From Malus domestica (lineage: Eukaryota > Streptophyta > Magnoliopsida > Rosales > Rosaceae): a stretch of DNA of 64,000 nucleotides. Each line of letters opens with the position of its first letter. Within the stretch, counting starts at the first letter, position 1. The position numbers and the translations under genes were made by a program. This document shows positions 23,016 through 36,291 of the stretch, piece by piece. Location: the NCBI RefSeq assembly GCF_042453785.1, contig NC_091667.1:36510001-36574000 (forward strand). Reading direction: 5' to 3'. The notes under the pieces were generated by a model that saw nothing but the letters and a program-made list of their open reading frames with translations, was not told the origin of the DNA and did not search any database.

Positions 23016-23973
23016 TAATGAAAGAGATAATGGAGGGAGACAGAAGGATTACGTGTTGCATATACAAACATAAATGGAAAACAATGAAAAAATAATAAAA
23101 AATGAGTGTGAGAGAGAGAGAGAGAGCCCCAGAAAAAGCACAAAACAGCACAGGCTTTGTCTTTGTCCTAGAGAGAGAAAAAAGTATATAAAGATATAGA
23201 AAGAGAAAGAGATAGATACAAAGTAAACATTTTTAGAGAGAGAAAGTAAAAGGGTTGTTGCAGAGTTTAAGCTGCAAAGCGCGCACACATAGGGAGAGCA
23301 GAGAGAGAGAAAGAGAGGGGAGAAGAACAGCAAACGAGCTTCACAAGGAAACCCTAACCCTAGAAAAAAATGTTTCATTTTGCTTCCCTCTGGTGACCTC
23401 CGGTGACCCAGTAAGGCTCTGTTATTTTTCTCTGAGCTTTGATTTACATGCCATGTGAAGGAAGACAGATTTCCACAATAATTTGTAAAATCCCAGCTTC
23501 AAAATTAGGGGTCTTTGTGTTTAACTTATGCTGCCGCATGTGGGCGTGTACTAAATGTTGGATCTTTGTTGTAAAGGCTGAAATTTCAGGCTTATTGGGG
23601 GTTTATCTCAACTGGATTGCTTGAACTAGAGGTTTTCTGGTCTTGTTTTTTATTTGGGTATTTTGTGCCTTTTTTCCTGTGGGATTTTTATGAAAATTTG
23701 TCCGGAGATTAGAGGCATTAAGAAATTTAGATGATTGTGGGTTCTTTCTCTGCATAACTTGGTGATTTGAGGAGGTCTTTGATGAATGGTTTGAAATAAA
23801 GCTTCTTACTTTGTGCACCAGAAGTGAGGTGAAGAAGAAGAAATAGCTTCTGGAAGTTAAAGATTTCTCATTGTCTGTTTGGATCCGGGTAGTGGTTCGG
23901 GTTGAACCCAAATAAATTGCAGTTGATTTACTTTCTGATCTTTGCGCTGGAGCGTTTAGGATTACCGGGGGCA

Positions 23974-26900
23974 ATGTCTTCGTTAAGCAGGGAGCTGGTA
24001 TTCCTGATCTTACAGTTCTTAGATGAGGAGAAGTTCAAGGAAACAGTTCATAAGTAAGTTTAATTCCGTAGTCTGTTTTGTTCTGTCTGATTTTCTATTT
24101 GTTCTGCTGAGGAAAATTTGGGGAAGAGAAGATTGGAAACATTTCTGTCTATTTTCGGGATTTTGTGTTGTTTTGAGTTATATGGCCGATACGAAGCTTA
24201 CAAAACAAAAATGGCTTTCGAAGCCAGCCTTAGATTGTGCTGGGTGGTGGCTTGCTCTATTGTTTGCATTTGTCTTTTTCTTCCGCGCCTTTCTCAGCAG
24301 AAAAAAAGGAGCAAGATAAATTGGGTTTAAACGCAATATTAAATTATTAATGCCATGTCTTTGTATATAATGTGCTTCTTTTTTACACTTAGGCTTGAGC
24401 AAGAGTCTGGTTTTTTCTTCAATATGAAGCATTTTGAGGACCAAGTCCAGGCTGGAGAGTGGGATGAAGTTGAGCGCTATTTGTGTGGCTTCACTAAAGT
24501 TGAAGACAACCGGTATTCAATGAAGATTTTTTTTGAAATTAGGAAGCAGAAGTATTTGGAAGCTCTTGACAGGTGAGGTTCAAAACTATCGCTTTTGACA
24601 TTCGTGAGCATGTTGAAGTTGATGCAAAGAGCTGAATTTTGTAATTGATTGACTGCCAAAATTTGATACCAAATTGATCTGATAAATGCAATCAAAGGAA
24701 AGAAATAATGCTGAGCAGTGTCAGTTGGTAGTGCTGTATAATTTAATCTCAATGTTCCTTTATTTAGCTGTTTGATTGGTTAACTTTATTTTGTTTCCTT
24801 CTGTCAGGCAGGATAGGGCAAGGGCTGTTGAGATTCTTGTGAAGGACCTTAAGGTTTTTTCATCATTTAATGAGGAACTTTTCAAGGAGATCACCCAGTT
24901 GCTTACTCTTGATAACTTTAGGTATTGCTTGTTTCCTCTGTTGCTTCTTTGTTAACCTGGAGGTCTGCCTTGTATTTGGCCCTTATTCTCTCTGTTTGTA
25001 TTGCATCATCAGGCAAAATGAGCAGCTTTCCAAGTACGGAGACACAAAATCGGCTCGGAATATCATGCTTATAGAACTTAAAAAGCTCATTGAGGCGAAC
25101 CCATTATTTCGTGATAAGCTTGCATTCCCAGCCTTCAAAAGTTCACGACTCCGAACGTTAATCAACCAGAGGTCATTCTCATATCTACTCTTAACTTACT
25201 TTGTGCAAGTTTGTCATTAACCAGTGATCACCTCTTTTTATACAGGGTTCTGGTTATGCCACTAGATGCCTGATAATCTTGTAGCGAGTTTGCCTCTTTT
25301 GGATATTAGGATACATTTGTAATTGCTAATTGATAGATAATTACTGATTGATCTGCTAAATAACATTTTGCCAATGTTGGATTTTCTTCTGATAAGAGTT
25401 GCTCATTTCCATGTCAGTCTCAATTGGCAGCACCAGCTTTGCAAGAATCCCCGTCCAAACCCTGATATTAAAACACTATTTATGGATCATTCTTGCACTC
25501 CAACTGCTAACGGATCTCGTCCTCCACCCACAAATAGTCCCCTTGTAGGACCAATTCCAAAGGCTGGCGCCTTTCCTCCTATTGGTGCCCTTGGTGTAAG
25601 TGGCACCTAATCATCTGCATAAGAGAGTGCAACAATTTCTAACAGCATTTGGGATTGACTATTTATCGTTGTGCAGCCATTTCAACCTGTTGTCTCCCCA
25701 TCTCCTGGTGCCATTGCTGGGTGGATGTCAAGCACTAACCCTCCTTTGCCCCACCCTGGTGTTGCAGCAGCTCCTCCTGGTATGCAGCCTTCTAGTGCAG
25801 CTGCTTTCCTGAAGCACCCAAGGACCCCTACAGGTGTTACAGGGATGGATTATCAATCAGCTGATTCAGAGCACTTGATGAAGCGTATTCGCACTGGTCA
25901 AGGTGACGAGGTGTGACACGAAACAATTATTTTTGCAAGCTCAGTTACCATGTTTTCGTTACTTTTAGTAAGCACTAAGATCTCCCTCACCATTCTTCTA
26001 GTAAAAATAATGACGAAAATACCTATGGTCGCCATGGTCTTTCAGGTGTCCTTTTCTGGTGTGATGCATAATTCCAATGTCTATTCACAAGATGACCTTC
26101 CCAAGGCTGTTGTTCGTACCCTTAGTCAAGGATCTAATGTGATGAGCATGGACTTCCATCCACAACAACAAACTATTCTTCTAGGTTTGTACTTGAAGTT
26201 AGTTTGATCATCAGTTGTTTTTTGGTTCATTTTTCTGAGGTTCTCAATTATTTTGTTTGTAGTTGGAACAAATGTTGGTGATATCAGCCTCTGGGAAGTA
26301 GGGTCCCGGGAGAGGTTGGTACATAAGCCTTTCAAGGTTTGGGATATACAAACCGCGTCAACACCGTTGCAGGTACTGTATGCTATGACTTTGTAGTTGT
26401 TACTTGCTTTCCTGTTGTCTTTATAGTCAGTAATGGGTTGCATGATGGGTTTCAGTCTATTACAAACTCATAACCATTGTTCAAGGAAGATATAATTTTG
26501 AGTCTTATTCTTATGATACTTTCACCAAGACCAGGGTAGTTGACACCTTTATACTAAACTTTGGTACATAAGTATTGTGATCTAGAAGAGTAACTGATTG
26601 TACTTGAAAATCATTCCTGATTCAGACAGCTCTGGTGAATGATGCTGCAATATCAGTTAATCGTTGTGTATGGGCGCCAGATGGGTTTATGTTGGGTATG
26701 TACACTCCTGATTCAGACAGCATCTTTTTAGTGAGATGACATTCATGACCTGCCTTTTATATTTCCCAGGTGTTGCATTCTCTAAGCACATTGTTCAGAT
26801 ATATAATTACAATCCAACTGGAGAACTGAGACAACATTTGGAGGTAAGATTGTACTTCATATAATTTTTTCCCTGGGCAATGACAATGTACAAATTATTG

Positions 26901-29900
26901 ACTATGTGTCTCATCTTTTAGATTGATGCTCATGTTGGTGGTGTTAATGACATTGCATTCGCTCATCCCAACAAGCAATTGTGTATTGTTACGTGTGGAG
27001 ATGATAGAGTGATTAAGGTAAGCTGTAAGACTTGATGTGGTTTCATACTTGGAAGAGATTTGGGATCCCTGATTATAAACATCTGTGCAACAGGTATGGG
27101 ATGCTGTAGCCGGACGCAAACAGTATACATTTGAAGGCCATGAAGCTCCTGTGTATTCAGTATGCCCTCATTACAAAGAAAATATCCAGGTTTATATCTT
27201 TTTATAATCTTATCAACAGGTTTGTTTTGTCTTTTCAGATAAGCTCCCATCCTCCTGACTATTATATAACAATGCCATTTGTCCTTGTGGCAGTTCATTT
27301 TTTCAACTGCCATTGACGGGAAGATTAAAGCTTGGCTATATGATTGCTTGGGATCACGAGTGGATTATGATGCGCCTGGACTTTGGTGCACTATGATGTC
27401 ATATAGTGCAGATGGAACCAGGTAAAATTTGTACTCCATTATATATATTTGTCTATTGCAGATTATAGTTTGACATTAAGTTATTGGAATAATATATCTG
27501 CATGGAATCTTTTTCTGTACTAATGTGTCGGACTTTATAGGATGAAAAATACAGCTTCCCTTTTTTTTCCTGGAAATTTCACTTGAAAATTTTCTCTCGT
27601 AAGCCATTCATTTTATATCTCAAATACATACGTATGCATATTACATAATGATGATACATATTGTGCATGCAGACTCTTCTCATGCGGAACAAGTAAAGAA
27701 GGTGAATCCCATCTGGTGGAGTGGAATGAGAGTGAAGGGGCTATCAAAAGGACATATTCTGGTTTTAGAAAACGCTCTTTAGATGTTGTTCAGTTTGACA
27801 CAACAAGGAACCGATTCTTAGCTGCTGGTGATGAATTTCAAATTAAGTTCTGGGATATGGACAATACCAATGTGTTGACAGCTGTGGATGCAGATGGCGG
27901 TTTGCCTGTCAGTAGCACTCTCTTTACATATCAACACCACTCAACTTGAAGAGTGAATAAGTCACTAAATGTTTTACTCTTTTTATTTTTGCAGCCTAGT
28001 CCTAGACTGAGATTCAATAAAGAAGGGTCACTGTTGGCTGTAGCTACTAATGACAGTGGTATTAAGATTTTAGCAAATAATGATGGCTTGCGCTTGATTA
28101 GAATGTTGGAGGGAAGGGCTATGGAGAAAAATAGAGGCACTACTGAGCCCATCAACTCTAAGGTAGGTTTTGTTCTGTGGTCCTTAAGTCCATATTTGCA
28201 AAATGCCTGATGACATTATTTGTTGATTGTCTGATCAGTTATCAATAGTTATATTTCTACTTTGCTATCCAGGTTCACATGTCAAGTTTTATTGCTTACC
28301 TTTTGTTAATTTTCTTCTAGCAGCCTCTGATGGTCAATGCCATAGGCGCCATTGTGAATGTTCCTAACGCTGTTGCTCCAGCCCTGGAACGTCCTGATAG
28401 AATACAACCAACTGTGTCTATCAGTAATCTAGTAAGTTTAAGCTACATAAAATTGTTTATGCTCTCTATGTTCGTTGGTTTATATTGGTTTTTCACTGCA
28501 GGGTACTATGGAGAACAGCAGGCTTGTTGATGTTAAACCACGGATTTCTGATGATATAGACAAGATTAAGAGCTGGAAAATTTCTGATGTTGCGGATCCC
28601 TCTCAAATGAAAGCTCTCCGACTTCCTGACTCTACAATTGCTGGAAAGGTATAGAGGACAGACCTTGGATGAGTTTATATATTCTCTTCTCTGTGGGGGA
28701 GTATAAAATGTGACAGAAAACCCTAACTTGATGTTTTTGTTTATTCATGTTTTTTTACCCAAAATGAAGCAGATTTTATTTGGTTAGTGAACATAACTTT
28801 TGTTTGTTTTGTTTTTAAAACTGGTGCCAATTAATCAATAAATACGTATCTACTGTAGTGAACTAGATCGTTTACTTAGACTATGTAGATTCCACAATAC
28901 CATAATTGAAGAAATTATTTCCTACTGGCAGATTGTGAGACTAATGTACACCAACAATGGCCTGGCTTTGTTAGCCCTTGCCTCCAATGCTGTTCACAAG
29001 CTTTGGAAATGGCAGCGTAATGAAAGGAATCCATCCGGGAAGGTATGGCTTGTGTCTTTGCTCAAGTGAATCTGTGCCTGTTGTGTATTTTATTTGTATG
29101 CTATAGGTTTCTACCTTGCGGTTTTTGTTTTGTTTATGCTTTTCTTTTTAATTTTTTTCAGGCTACTGCATATGTTGCACCACAGTTGTGGCAGCCTCCC
29201 AATGGAACTCTTATGACTAACGATGTAAATGACAATAAACCAGCTGAGGAGTCTACTGCATGCATTGCTTTATCCAAGAATGATTCTTACGTCATGTCTG
29301 CATCTGGTGGGAAGGTCTCTTTGTTCAACATGATGACATTTAAGGTATGTTATTGGTGCCTCACATTTTTGTGTTTTCCTCCTCATTTCGTTGATCTTTA
29401 GTCTGGCTGAGAGAACCCCGGCATATATAGGGCTGATACCCTTAACGACATAGCCATTCTTACAGATTGCTATTTGTTTTAATTATCTTATTGACTAAGT
29501 GCACCTGGTAACTGCTTTGCAGGTCATGACAACATTTGTATCTCCCCCTCCCGCAGCCACTTTTTTGGCATTTCATCCTCAAGACAATAATATAATTGCA
29601 ATTGGCATGGAGGATTCTACTATATTAATATATAATGTTAGGGTTGATGAGGTAAGGCATCTTCCTTGGGTTTCTTTGTATTTGCTGCTTGATGTCTTTG
29701 ATTTTTTGCTGAGTTGTCTGGTTATCTGAAAAGCTAAACCTTGGATGAGATTTTCAGGTCAAAACCAAACTGAAAGGTCACCAGAATCGGATTACTGGCC
29801 TTGCATTTTCCCAAATCCATAATGTACTGGTATCTTCAGGTGCTGATACCCAGGTGAGTGACTGGTTAGAGTTTTTTAGTTCTATAACAAGCATAGCAGT

Positions 29901-31035
29901 TCTTTCCTATCATCGAGGAAAACATTGAACTTGCTGCTCATTTATTTGTTTCATATTTTACTAGTTGGTTTTTTTTGGGGGTGATGGGAGGTGAATGTAA
30001 TGCCGTAATTAAAAGATGAGAATAATATGGATGGAGGTGTTTCATCCACTTCCAGATAGAGGATTGTTTTCCGACCACTGAGTACATAAAATGGAACATA
30101 TTAGACGCTGTTGATCCTCTTATTTAATTGTAATTATTTGATTTTTTAGTCCATAGATTCTAATTGCATGAGAGTTTTATTTGCTTCGGTGACTGGGTTG
30201 CAGTTATGTGTGTGGAGCATTGATGGATGGGAGAAAAAGAAAACAAGGTTCATACAAGCACCAGCTGGTCGCCAACCCCCGATGGTTGGAGAAACAAAAG
30301 TTCAGTTTCATAATGATCACACACACCTGTTGGTTGCCCATGAAAGCCAAGTTGCTGTGTACGATTGCAAGCTTGAATGTTTGTGCTCGGTAAGCTTTCA
30401 CCTGGCAGTCCTTGTATCATAGTTTCTCATTGATGTTTCTGCTTCGGCAGATCAATATGCAAGATTCTTGATTTTCAGTTTTTAATTGATTTTTCCTTCC
30501 ATTATTGTAATTTGACTTTTCTTCACCTCTATGATGGTAGTGGTCTCCGAAAGATGCACTCACTGCTCCCATATCAAGTGCAATATATTCATGCGATGGT
30601 CTACTGGTTTATGCTTCTTTTTGTGACGGTGCTGTTGGAGTTTTTGATGCTGATACCTTAAGACTCAGATGTCGAATAGCACCTACTGCTTATATACCAT
30701 CATTTTCTCTCAGGTGAGCGGACAAGAGTACTCTACTGTTTATTGAATAAAAAACTTTGTTTTTTCGAGTTACATATGAGATCTTGTAAGGTTCATTTGC
30801 CGTTCGCTGATGGAAAATATTCTGCAGCGGAAACCCCAGCTATGCTTTGGTTATAGCAGCTCATCCTTCTGAGCCTAATCAGATTGCACTTGGCATGACT
30901 GACGGCTCAGTGCATGTAGTTGAACCATCTGATGCAGAGCTGAAGTGGGGTGGGGCGCCCCCTCAAGACAACGGCCCTTCCAATTCGTCAAATCCTTCTC
31001 CTAGCGGCCAAGCATCTGAGCATCCTTCCCGGTGA
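23974..31035 (+). CDS. TPR: TOPLESS-related transcriptional corepressor
   Basis: 24 exons join to 1133 aa (Arabidopsis TPL has 1131): 23974-24053, 24393-24572, 24808-24921, 25013-25171, 25418-25595, 25677-25910, 26046-26184, 26263-26372, 26626-26695, 26770-26843, 26922-27017, 27094-27189, 27294-27421, 27673-27907, 27995-28162, 28324-28431, 28502-28648, 28932-29042, 29162-29344, 29523-29651, 29758-29853, 30204-30389, 30541-30713, 30828-31035. The N-terminus (MSSLSRELVFLILQFLDEEK) is the LisH motif, followed by CTLH and CRA helices that bind EAR (LxLxL) motifs. A Pro-rich linker (residues about 200-340) and two WD40 propellers follow. It links Aux/IAA, JAZ/NINJA and other repressors to histone deacetylation in the nucleus. 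Linker and propeller wording (FSGVMHNSN, YSQDDLPKAVVR) recalls the rice OsTPR2 subgroup rather than TPL itself; subgroup is tentative. Confidence 0.94.
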
Positions 31036-32461
31036 TGGTGGCATCGATGAAATGAAGGGTAGACATAAATTTCATGGTGCAGTTTCAGGAAATTTAGTTA
31101 GTACATTTTCCAATTTTTCGTTAATTTGAGCCACTGCTTTGGTTCACGGCTGCTTATTATTCTATGTAAATCTTGTATTTGTTTTGTCGAATGAAGTTGT
31201 AGGGAGGGAGAGTATGATGAATCTCTGTATATTTTCGTTGTCAGAATGTGTTGGAAGACACCATGAAAAGGCCAACTTGTCTTCCGGCAGTATTTTAGGT
31301 TGTTTTATTCCCCTTAATACGTAATTATAGTACACATAAGTAAATGGTTTTTGGAATGAATTATTGTTTTATTACTGCGCTTCTTATTTACTACATGCAC
31401 GAAGAAAATGTCTCAAAAAGGTCAAGACGGTATAGTGTTTTTGTTTTTTTCAATTAACGGAGAAGGGGATTTGAACTTGGGACTTGATTTAATCATCGAC
31501 GATTTTGCAATCAAGGATAATATAGTAAGAGAAGGGTTTTCGAGAGCTCTTAAATTACTAGTGCATCATTCTATTATTCAAGTTGGATAGAGCAATGCAC
31601 TCATTCTCTGCACTCGAGTTTGAGAAGTGTTTCCGAGATATCTTAAATTACTGCGAGATATGGTAATTTTTCATATGGGGTCTTAATCCACACACATTGC
31701 TTGTCACCCACTCCAATTGATATCAACCCAATAAGTCCATGGAGAAGGAAAAAATACTAATTAATCCAAAAAACAATACGGACGAAGGAAGAACTTTCAT
31801 GCAATAAGAATTTTTTAGAACAGTATTTCAAGCTAATCACTAATTTATTTGTTAAACAAAATACATATGACATTACAAAATCAACTTAAAATACAGTCAC
31901 GCAGGTAGATAAGGCTCTAGTCACAATGGCCCTCGATGAGCATTGCCCACCCACAGTTGTTGGTCACGTGACGAGATTACTCGCAGTCGCAGGGACTTTC
32001 CCGTTCTACACTTCTTGTCTTTACAGTCTACGACCACTCTCTCTCTCTCTCTTCTCTAAACAGCGATTGATTCGATTTGGTTCGGGTCGGGTCGGTCGGT
32101 CTCTCAGAAAATCCCAAAGCTTGGTAAGTCCTCTTCATCTCTAACTCAATCTCTCATGTTATGTTTGGTTGCCGGGAAAACGCCCCGCCGTGAAAAGATG
32201 TAAGAAGTTTCGGAAATTTTGTTGACTGCTCGTATTTATTTCATCTTTTTAGTGCGAGTTAGAGTTTTCTGGCTTGGTTTTTCTCGGCAACCAAACGGAG
32301 TGGGGGAGCATAAAATTTCAAAATTTACTTATTGCAGGAGCATTTTTTACTTGTTCATGTTATTACGAGTTTCAAGTTACTGGAATTCAAATTTGTGTTA
32401 AAATTGAAGAATTCAAGTGAATGTGATTTTAATCATGAATTGTAGGTTAAGAGGGCTCTAA
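31036..32461. other. TPR 3' UTR, spacer and PP4R2 leader
   Basis: 31036 to about 31330 is probably TPR 3' UTR. 31380-31920 is AT-rich with no gene seen. A CT-rich leader near 32035-32123 ends at a donor (TTG|GTAAGT, 32124) and resumes at 32446 (TGTAG|GTTAAG), giving PP4R2 an intron in its 5' UTR, 16 bp upstream of the start codon. Confidence 0.6.
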
Positions 32462-35055
32462 ATGGAGATGCCATCAAATGAAAATTCACAGCCCTCAATG
32501 AATTCTACCAGCAATGCTGATCATCAACAGGAGGCCATGCTTCCCGATGGCGTAGATAATCTGTGAATTCTTCTTTCCCTCTACATTTGAATATATATCA
32601 TACACAGTTTATTTTGAAGTTCTTATCGAATTTTAGATTTAAATTGGTTTGCAAGGCACTTGTAGCTTTAGTTGGTTAAGAGCTGCAGTGAAAGTACACT
32701 CTCTAGGTTTTCGATGTGCTGGACTAGAGGGCCTTATTGATGCTTTTCACTGATAACAAAATACAACGTGTTGTTGACCATGAGGGTGAGGGACATTTTA
32801 AGGATCAGAGACCTTTCACGTTCATGTAGTGAGGGATCAGGTTATTTTTCGTTTAGTTTGCCCTATCATAGTATATTATCCAGTCCAGTAGAAATTCAAT
32901 TGTTAATCGATCTAATCAATATGCATTTTTTAGTAACTTCCATCTTTTAGGGATCGGTAATTGTTTTCCCCTATGATTGAGACGATGTTATGGAAATTTA
33001 CTTTTTCACGTATTATTGAGGGCTTAAAAGTCTTCTCTGTGCAAATTGTGTTACTCATTTGTTTTCTTTTTGATTTCATATTATGAAAGTATTGGTGAAC
33101 TTGATATTTTAGATGTAAAGAGTCGAAGCTGGAGTTTTCTGAAGCAGAAGTTAGAGACGTGCTAGAAGTTATTGCATCCACTGGGAAATTTTGGTAAGCT
33201 GTCATCTTCATTGTGTAACTCCCTCATCCGTGTTTAGTTATTAATATATTATTTTTGGAGCATGTCATGTATGCGTATTTGATTGTGTTTACTCTTTGGT
33301 ATGATGCACGAAAAACAAACATTCTGCTTGGTAGTTAACCGTTCTTGTTACTCATATGTTACAGGCATGATTGGGACAAATTAAAGAGCATGCTATCCTT
33401 TCAGTTGAAGCAGGTATGGGGAAGTATGCCAACATGTTTGGCCTTCAGCTATTTATGGTTGTCACTGTATGCATGCTTGCACATGCACGCAAACACTCTT
33501 AATGGTTGTGCATGATTGCTTTCTAGTTCCTTGTTTATGATATATGTATCTTTCTCTCTCTCTCCATCTCTCTATCGCTCTTATTCTTTGATTTGAAGGT
33601 TCTATTGGAGTATCCTGAGGAAAAAATGGCAAGTGAGCAGCAAATTACTTCTTTAGGAGAAACCTATCCTGAGCTGGTGAAGAGGTTGGATGAAGGTATC
33701 CTCATTCGCCTGATCATATAACTTGATTGATGTGTCGTCATATGGGTTACTGCCCTTTGGTATTCATTGAGATCTGTGTGATCTAATACCCAACCACTGT
33801 CTCATGTACTGGCAGTCTAGGTCATTCTGGGTTTTGGTGAAAAATGGGTGGGATGATGTACTTGGACTATAGCTAATAGTCAAATCAAGGTTTGGGCAGT
33901 AGGCGTAACAATCACAAAAGAGGATGTGGAGCTAAAATTTCTAGTCTATGGGTGTTAGGGTCTATAGTTTTATAGAATTTTCAACTCCCTTTTTCTATCA
34001 TAATTGCTTGTAGCTTGTTTCTTCATTGCAGCTCTTCATAGTTTTACCGAAGGTCCTCTGTTTACCCTTCAGAGGCTTTGCGAGGTGTGTATTCTGTCTT
34101 TACATCTCTGTATTATGCTTCATTATTGTGTCATTCATCTCTGTTTGACACTTTTTGAGCTCCGATTATTGAACTAGATGGGTTGAATATATCTTGCCTT
34201 TTCTGGAACTGCTATTATTCTCTCGCCCTTCTTTTCACCCTACTGCGCTATTCACCGCCTACCTTTAGCGAGTGCTTGCATATATTTTTGTCTGATACGT
34301 TCAACATACTACTATTCCTGTTCTATCTTTACCAGTTCTTATTTTTTTGGTGAATTTTTTGTCAAACAGATCCTTTTGGATGCAAAAAGAATCTATCCAA
34401 ATCTCTCAAAGCTTGTTCTTGCATTAGAAAAGGTAAATAAATAAAAAACCCGATGCAAATGTTTTCCTTTATTTCTGATATTCTTTTAATCTGACAATTT
34501 TTCTCACTGCACCTGACGCCACTGATGGTTGCTCTATCTCCTTGACCATTTACTTATTCCATTGGTTTCGAGCATTGCCTCCATAGTTTAAATAATATAA
34601 GGTTGCTCTAACCTATTATTTTTTGGGCTGAAAAAACTCTTCCCCTCAAGTAAATCCTTGCCGCCTTATTTTAACTAATATTGAAGTATATCAAAGCTAC
34701 AACTTGCATATTATTAGTTTCATTTTCTTAAACCTTTTGAATCGTAGCATTACAACTAGCACTTTCTTGCTTGTAGAATCTATTGGTGACATCTATGCTG
34801 ACAGTCTCAACGGATCCATATCCACAAGCCACGGTGCAAAATTCAGTTGAACCAGACAATGCAATTGAAGAACCTAAAATTCACTCTGATTCAGTGCAAA
34901 ATGGGGTGGAACCTGTGGTAGGCGGCGATAGCGATGAAGTTATGGCAGAGGTAGAGCAAGCTGATATCGACGATGACATGACCATTGCCGTGGAAGCTTT
35001 TGAAGATATAGTTGGATCATCAGACGCAAATTCAGTGCAGACCAATAATTCTTAG
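32462..35055 (+). CDS. PP4R2: Protein phosphatase 4 regulatory subunit 2
   Basis: Seven coding exons, 32462-32562, 33113-33193, 33365-33413, 33599-33695, 34032-34084, 34370-34432 and 34777-35055, join to 240 aa. The conserved PPP4R2 core reads EVRDVLEVIASTGKFWHDW, then LKQVLLEYPEEK and FTLQRLCEILLDAKRIYPN, followed by LVLALEKNLLV. The C-terminal third is acidic and low in complexity, as usual in this family. PP4R2 holds the PP4 catalytic subunit in complexes that act in DNA-damage repair and meiotic recombination. An in-frame Met two codons downstream (MEMPS) makes the exact start uncertain by two residues. From memory, the Arabidopsis counterpart (At5g17070) is next to an ARFB1 gene, as here. 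Confidence 0.9.
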
Positions 35056-35460
35056 TTTTCCAGTGATGTAGTCAACAGCTCATCAGTTCCTGCATTAACC
35101 CTACCTATTGAGGTTGAGTTTTCTAAGTGAGGAACTTGGATCATTTACTCTGGTCTCCGGCTTGCAGGTTAGCAGCAATTAATACCGGAAAGTACGGATA
35201 CTGGCTGGCCACATAGGTCCGGGAAGATTCTTATTCATATTTATGCTTAAATGATGTAGTTACAATTTTTCGGATGATTTATTTTAAGGGATTTGTTCAG
35301 CAAGTTTATCTTGCCCACATCACTTGGTACAATGCTTTTGGTGTTGAGATATGGGGAAAGGCAAAGAGAAATGTCAAGAGCCATATATGGACATTTCAAG
35401 TGGCGAGCAAGGACAGCCTGTATATCCACCTAATTTCCTACTAGCTAGACATGGTTCTTC

Positions 35461-35980
35461 CAGGGCCGTCTCTAACATTTTGGAGGCCTATGTGAATTTA
35501 ATAAAAAGACCCTCCTTATTTAAAAAAAAAGAAGTTATTGGACAATATATCCATAGAAAGCTCAACAATCAATATTCAAACTTAATTGAAATCAGCATCC
35601 CTTACTAATTGAATAATCTCCAAAATAAAGTCATGATTTAGGATTCAGCTATGAAAACAATGGAGCATAGCTAAAAGAGAGATGGAAATGTGTTTGTATT
35701 TGTGGAAGGAAATAATACACTAGTTAGTTTTTTATTGCTTAATAAAAAGTGGAAGAAAGTAATATACAAGTTTTTTATTGTTAGAAAAAAAGTAGAAAAT
35801 TAATATATTAAGTTCCACTTAACCAATTGTAATGATGATGATTTTTCTTTCAATTTAAAACTTTCTATTAGAAATTTATACTCGTATTATATATAAGGGA
35901 GGATCAAAAATTTTGAGGCCCCTAAAAAATTTTGGGCCTTGTGCCACTACACCTTTTGCACACCCCCAACAACCCCTATG
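35461..35980 (+). mobile_element. hAT-type non-autonomous element, 520 bp
   Basis: Starts CAGGGCCGTCTCTAACATTT and ends near GCACACCCCCAACAACCCC; the ends are degraded inverted repeats of the CAGGGCCG class. GGTTCTTC flanks both sides (35453-35460 and 35981-35988), a perfect 8-bp target duplication diagnostic of hAT. The interior is AT-rich without transposase. Confidence 0.82.
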
Positions 35981-36291
35981 GGTTCTTCCTTCGAGATCTA
36001 TCTTTTAAACTTATCAGTTTCAGGAGGCGAGGAACCTGAAACTTCTGAGTTTTCTTCTTAGGATTCAAAAGAGAATTAAAGCTCCTGAAACCACTCTGTA
36101 ACCGCAGGTAGCAGAAATCTACTTTCTTATTTTAATTTGGAGTGTAAACTTTGTCATATGTACATTGAACTATATGTTCAATCTCATCCTGGAAGAAATA
36201 AATAGCAGATAATACAGACAGAACCAGGACATAAGAGTTTCTTCCCTCTAATTACACAGTATTCACAATGAGACTTTTATTTCCAAATTTC

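Larger units (their letters stand above)
16856..23973. other. Long spacer, TIO 3' end to TOPLESS-related 5' UTR
   Basis: No convincing gene. It holds the TIO 3' UTR, several MITEs listed separately, and much AT-rich unique sequence. The last kilobase (about 22.95-23.97 kb) is purine-rich with GA runs and is probably promoter and 5' UTR of the TOPLESS-related gene. A possible 5' UTR donor (CCCA|GTAAGG) occurs near 23410; its acceptor was not resolved. Confidence 0.6.
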
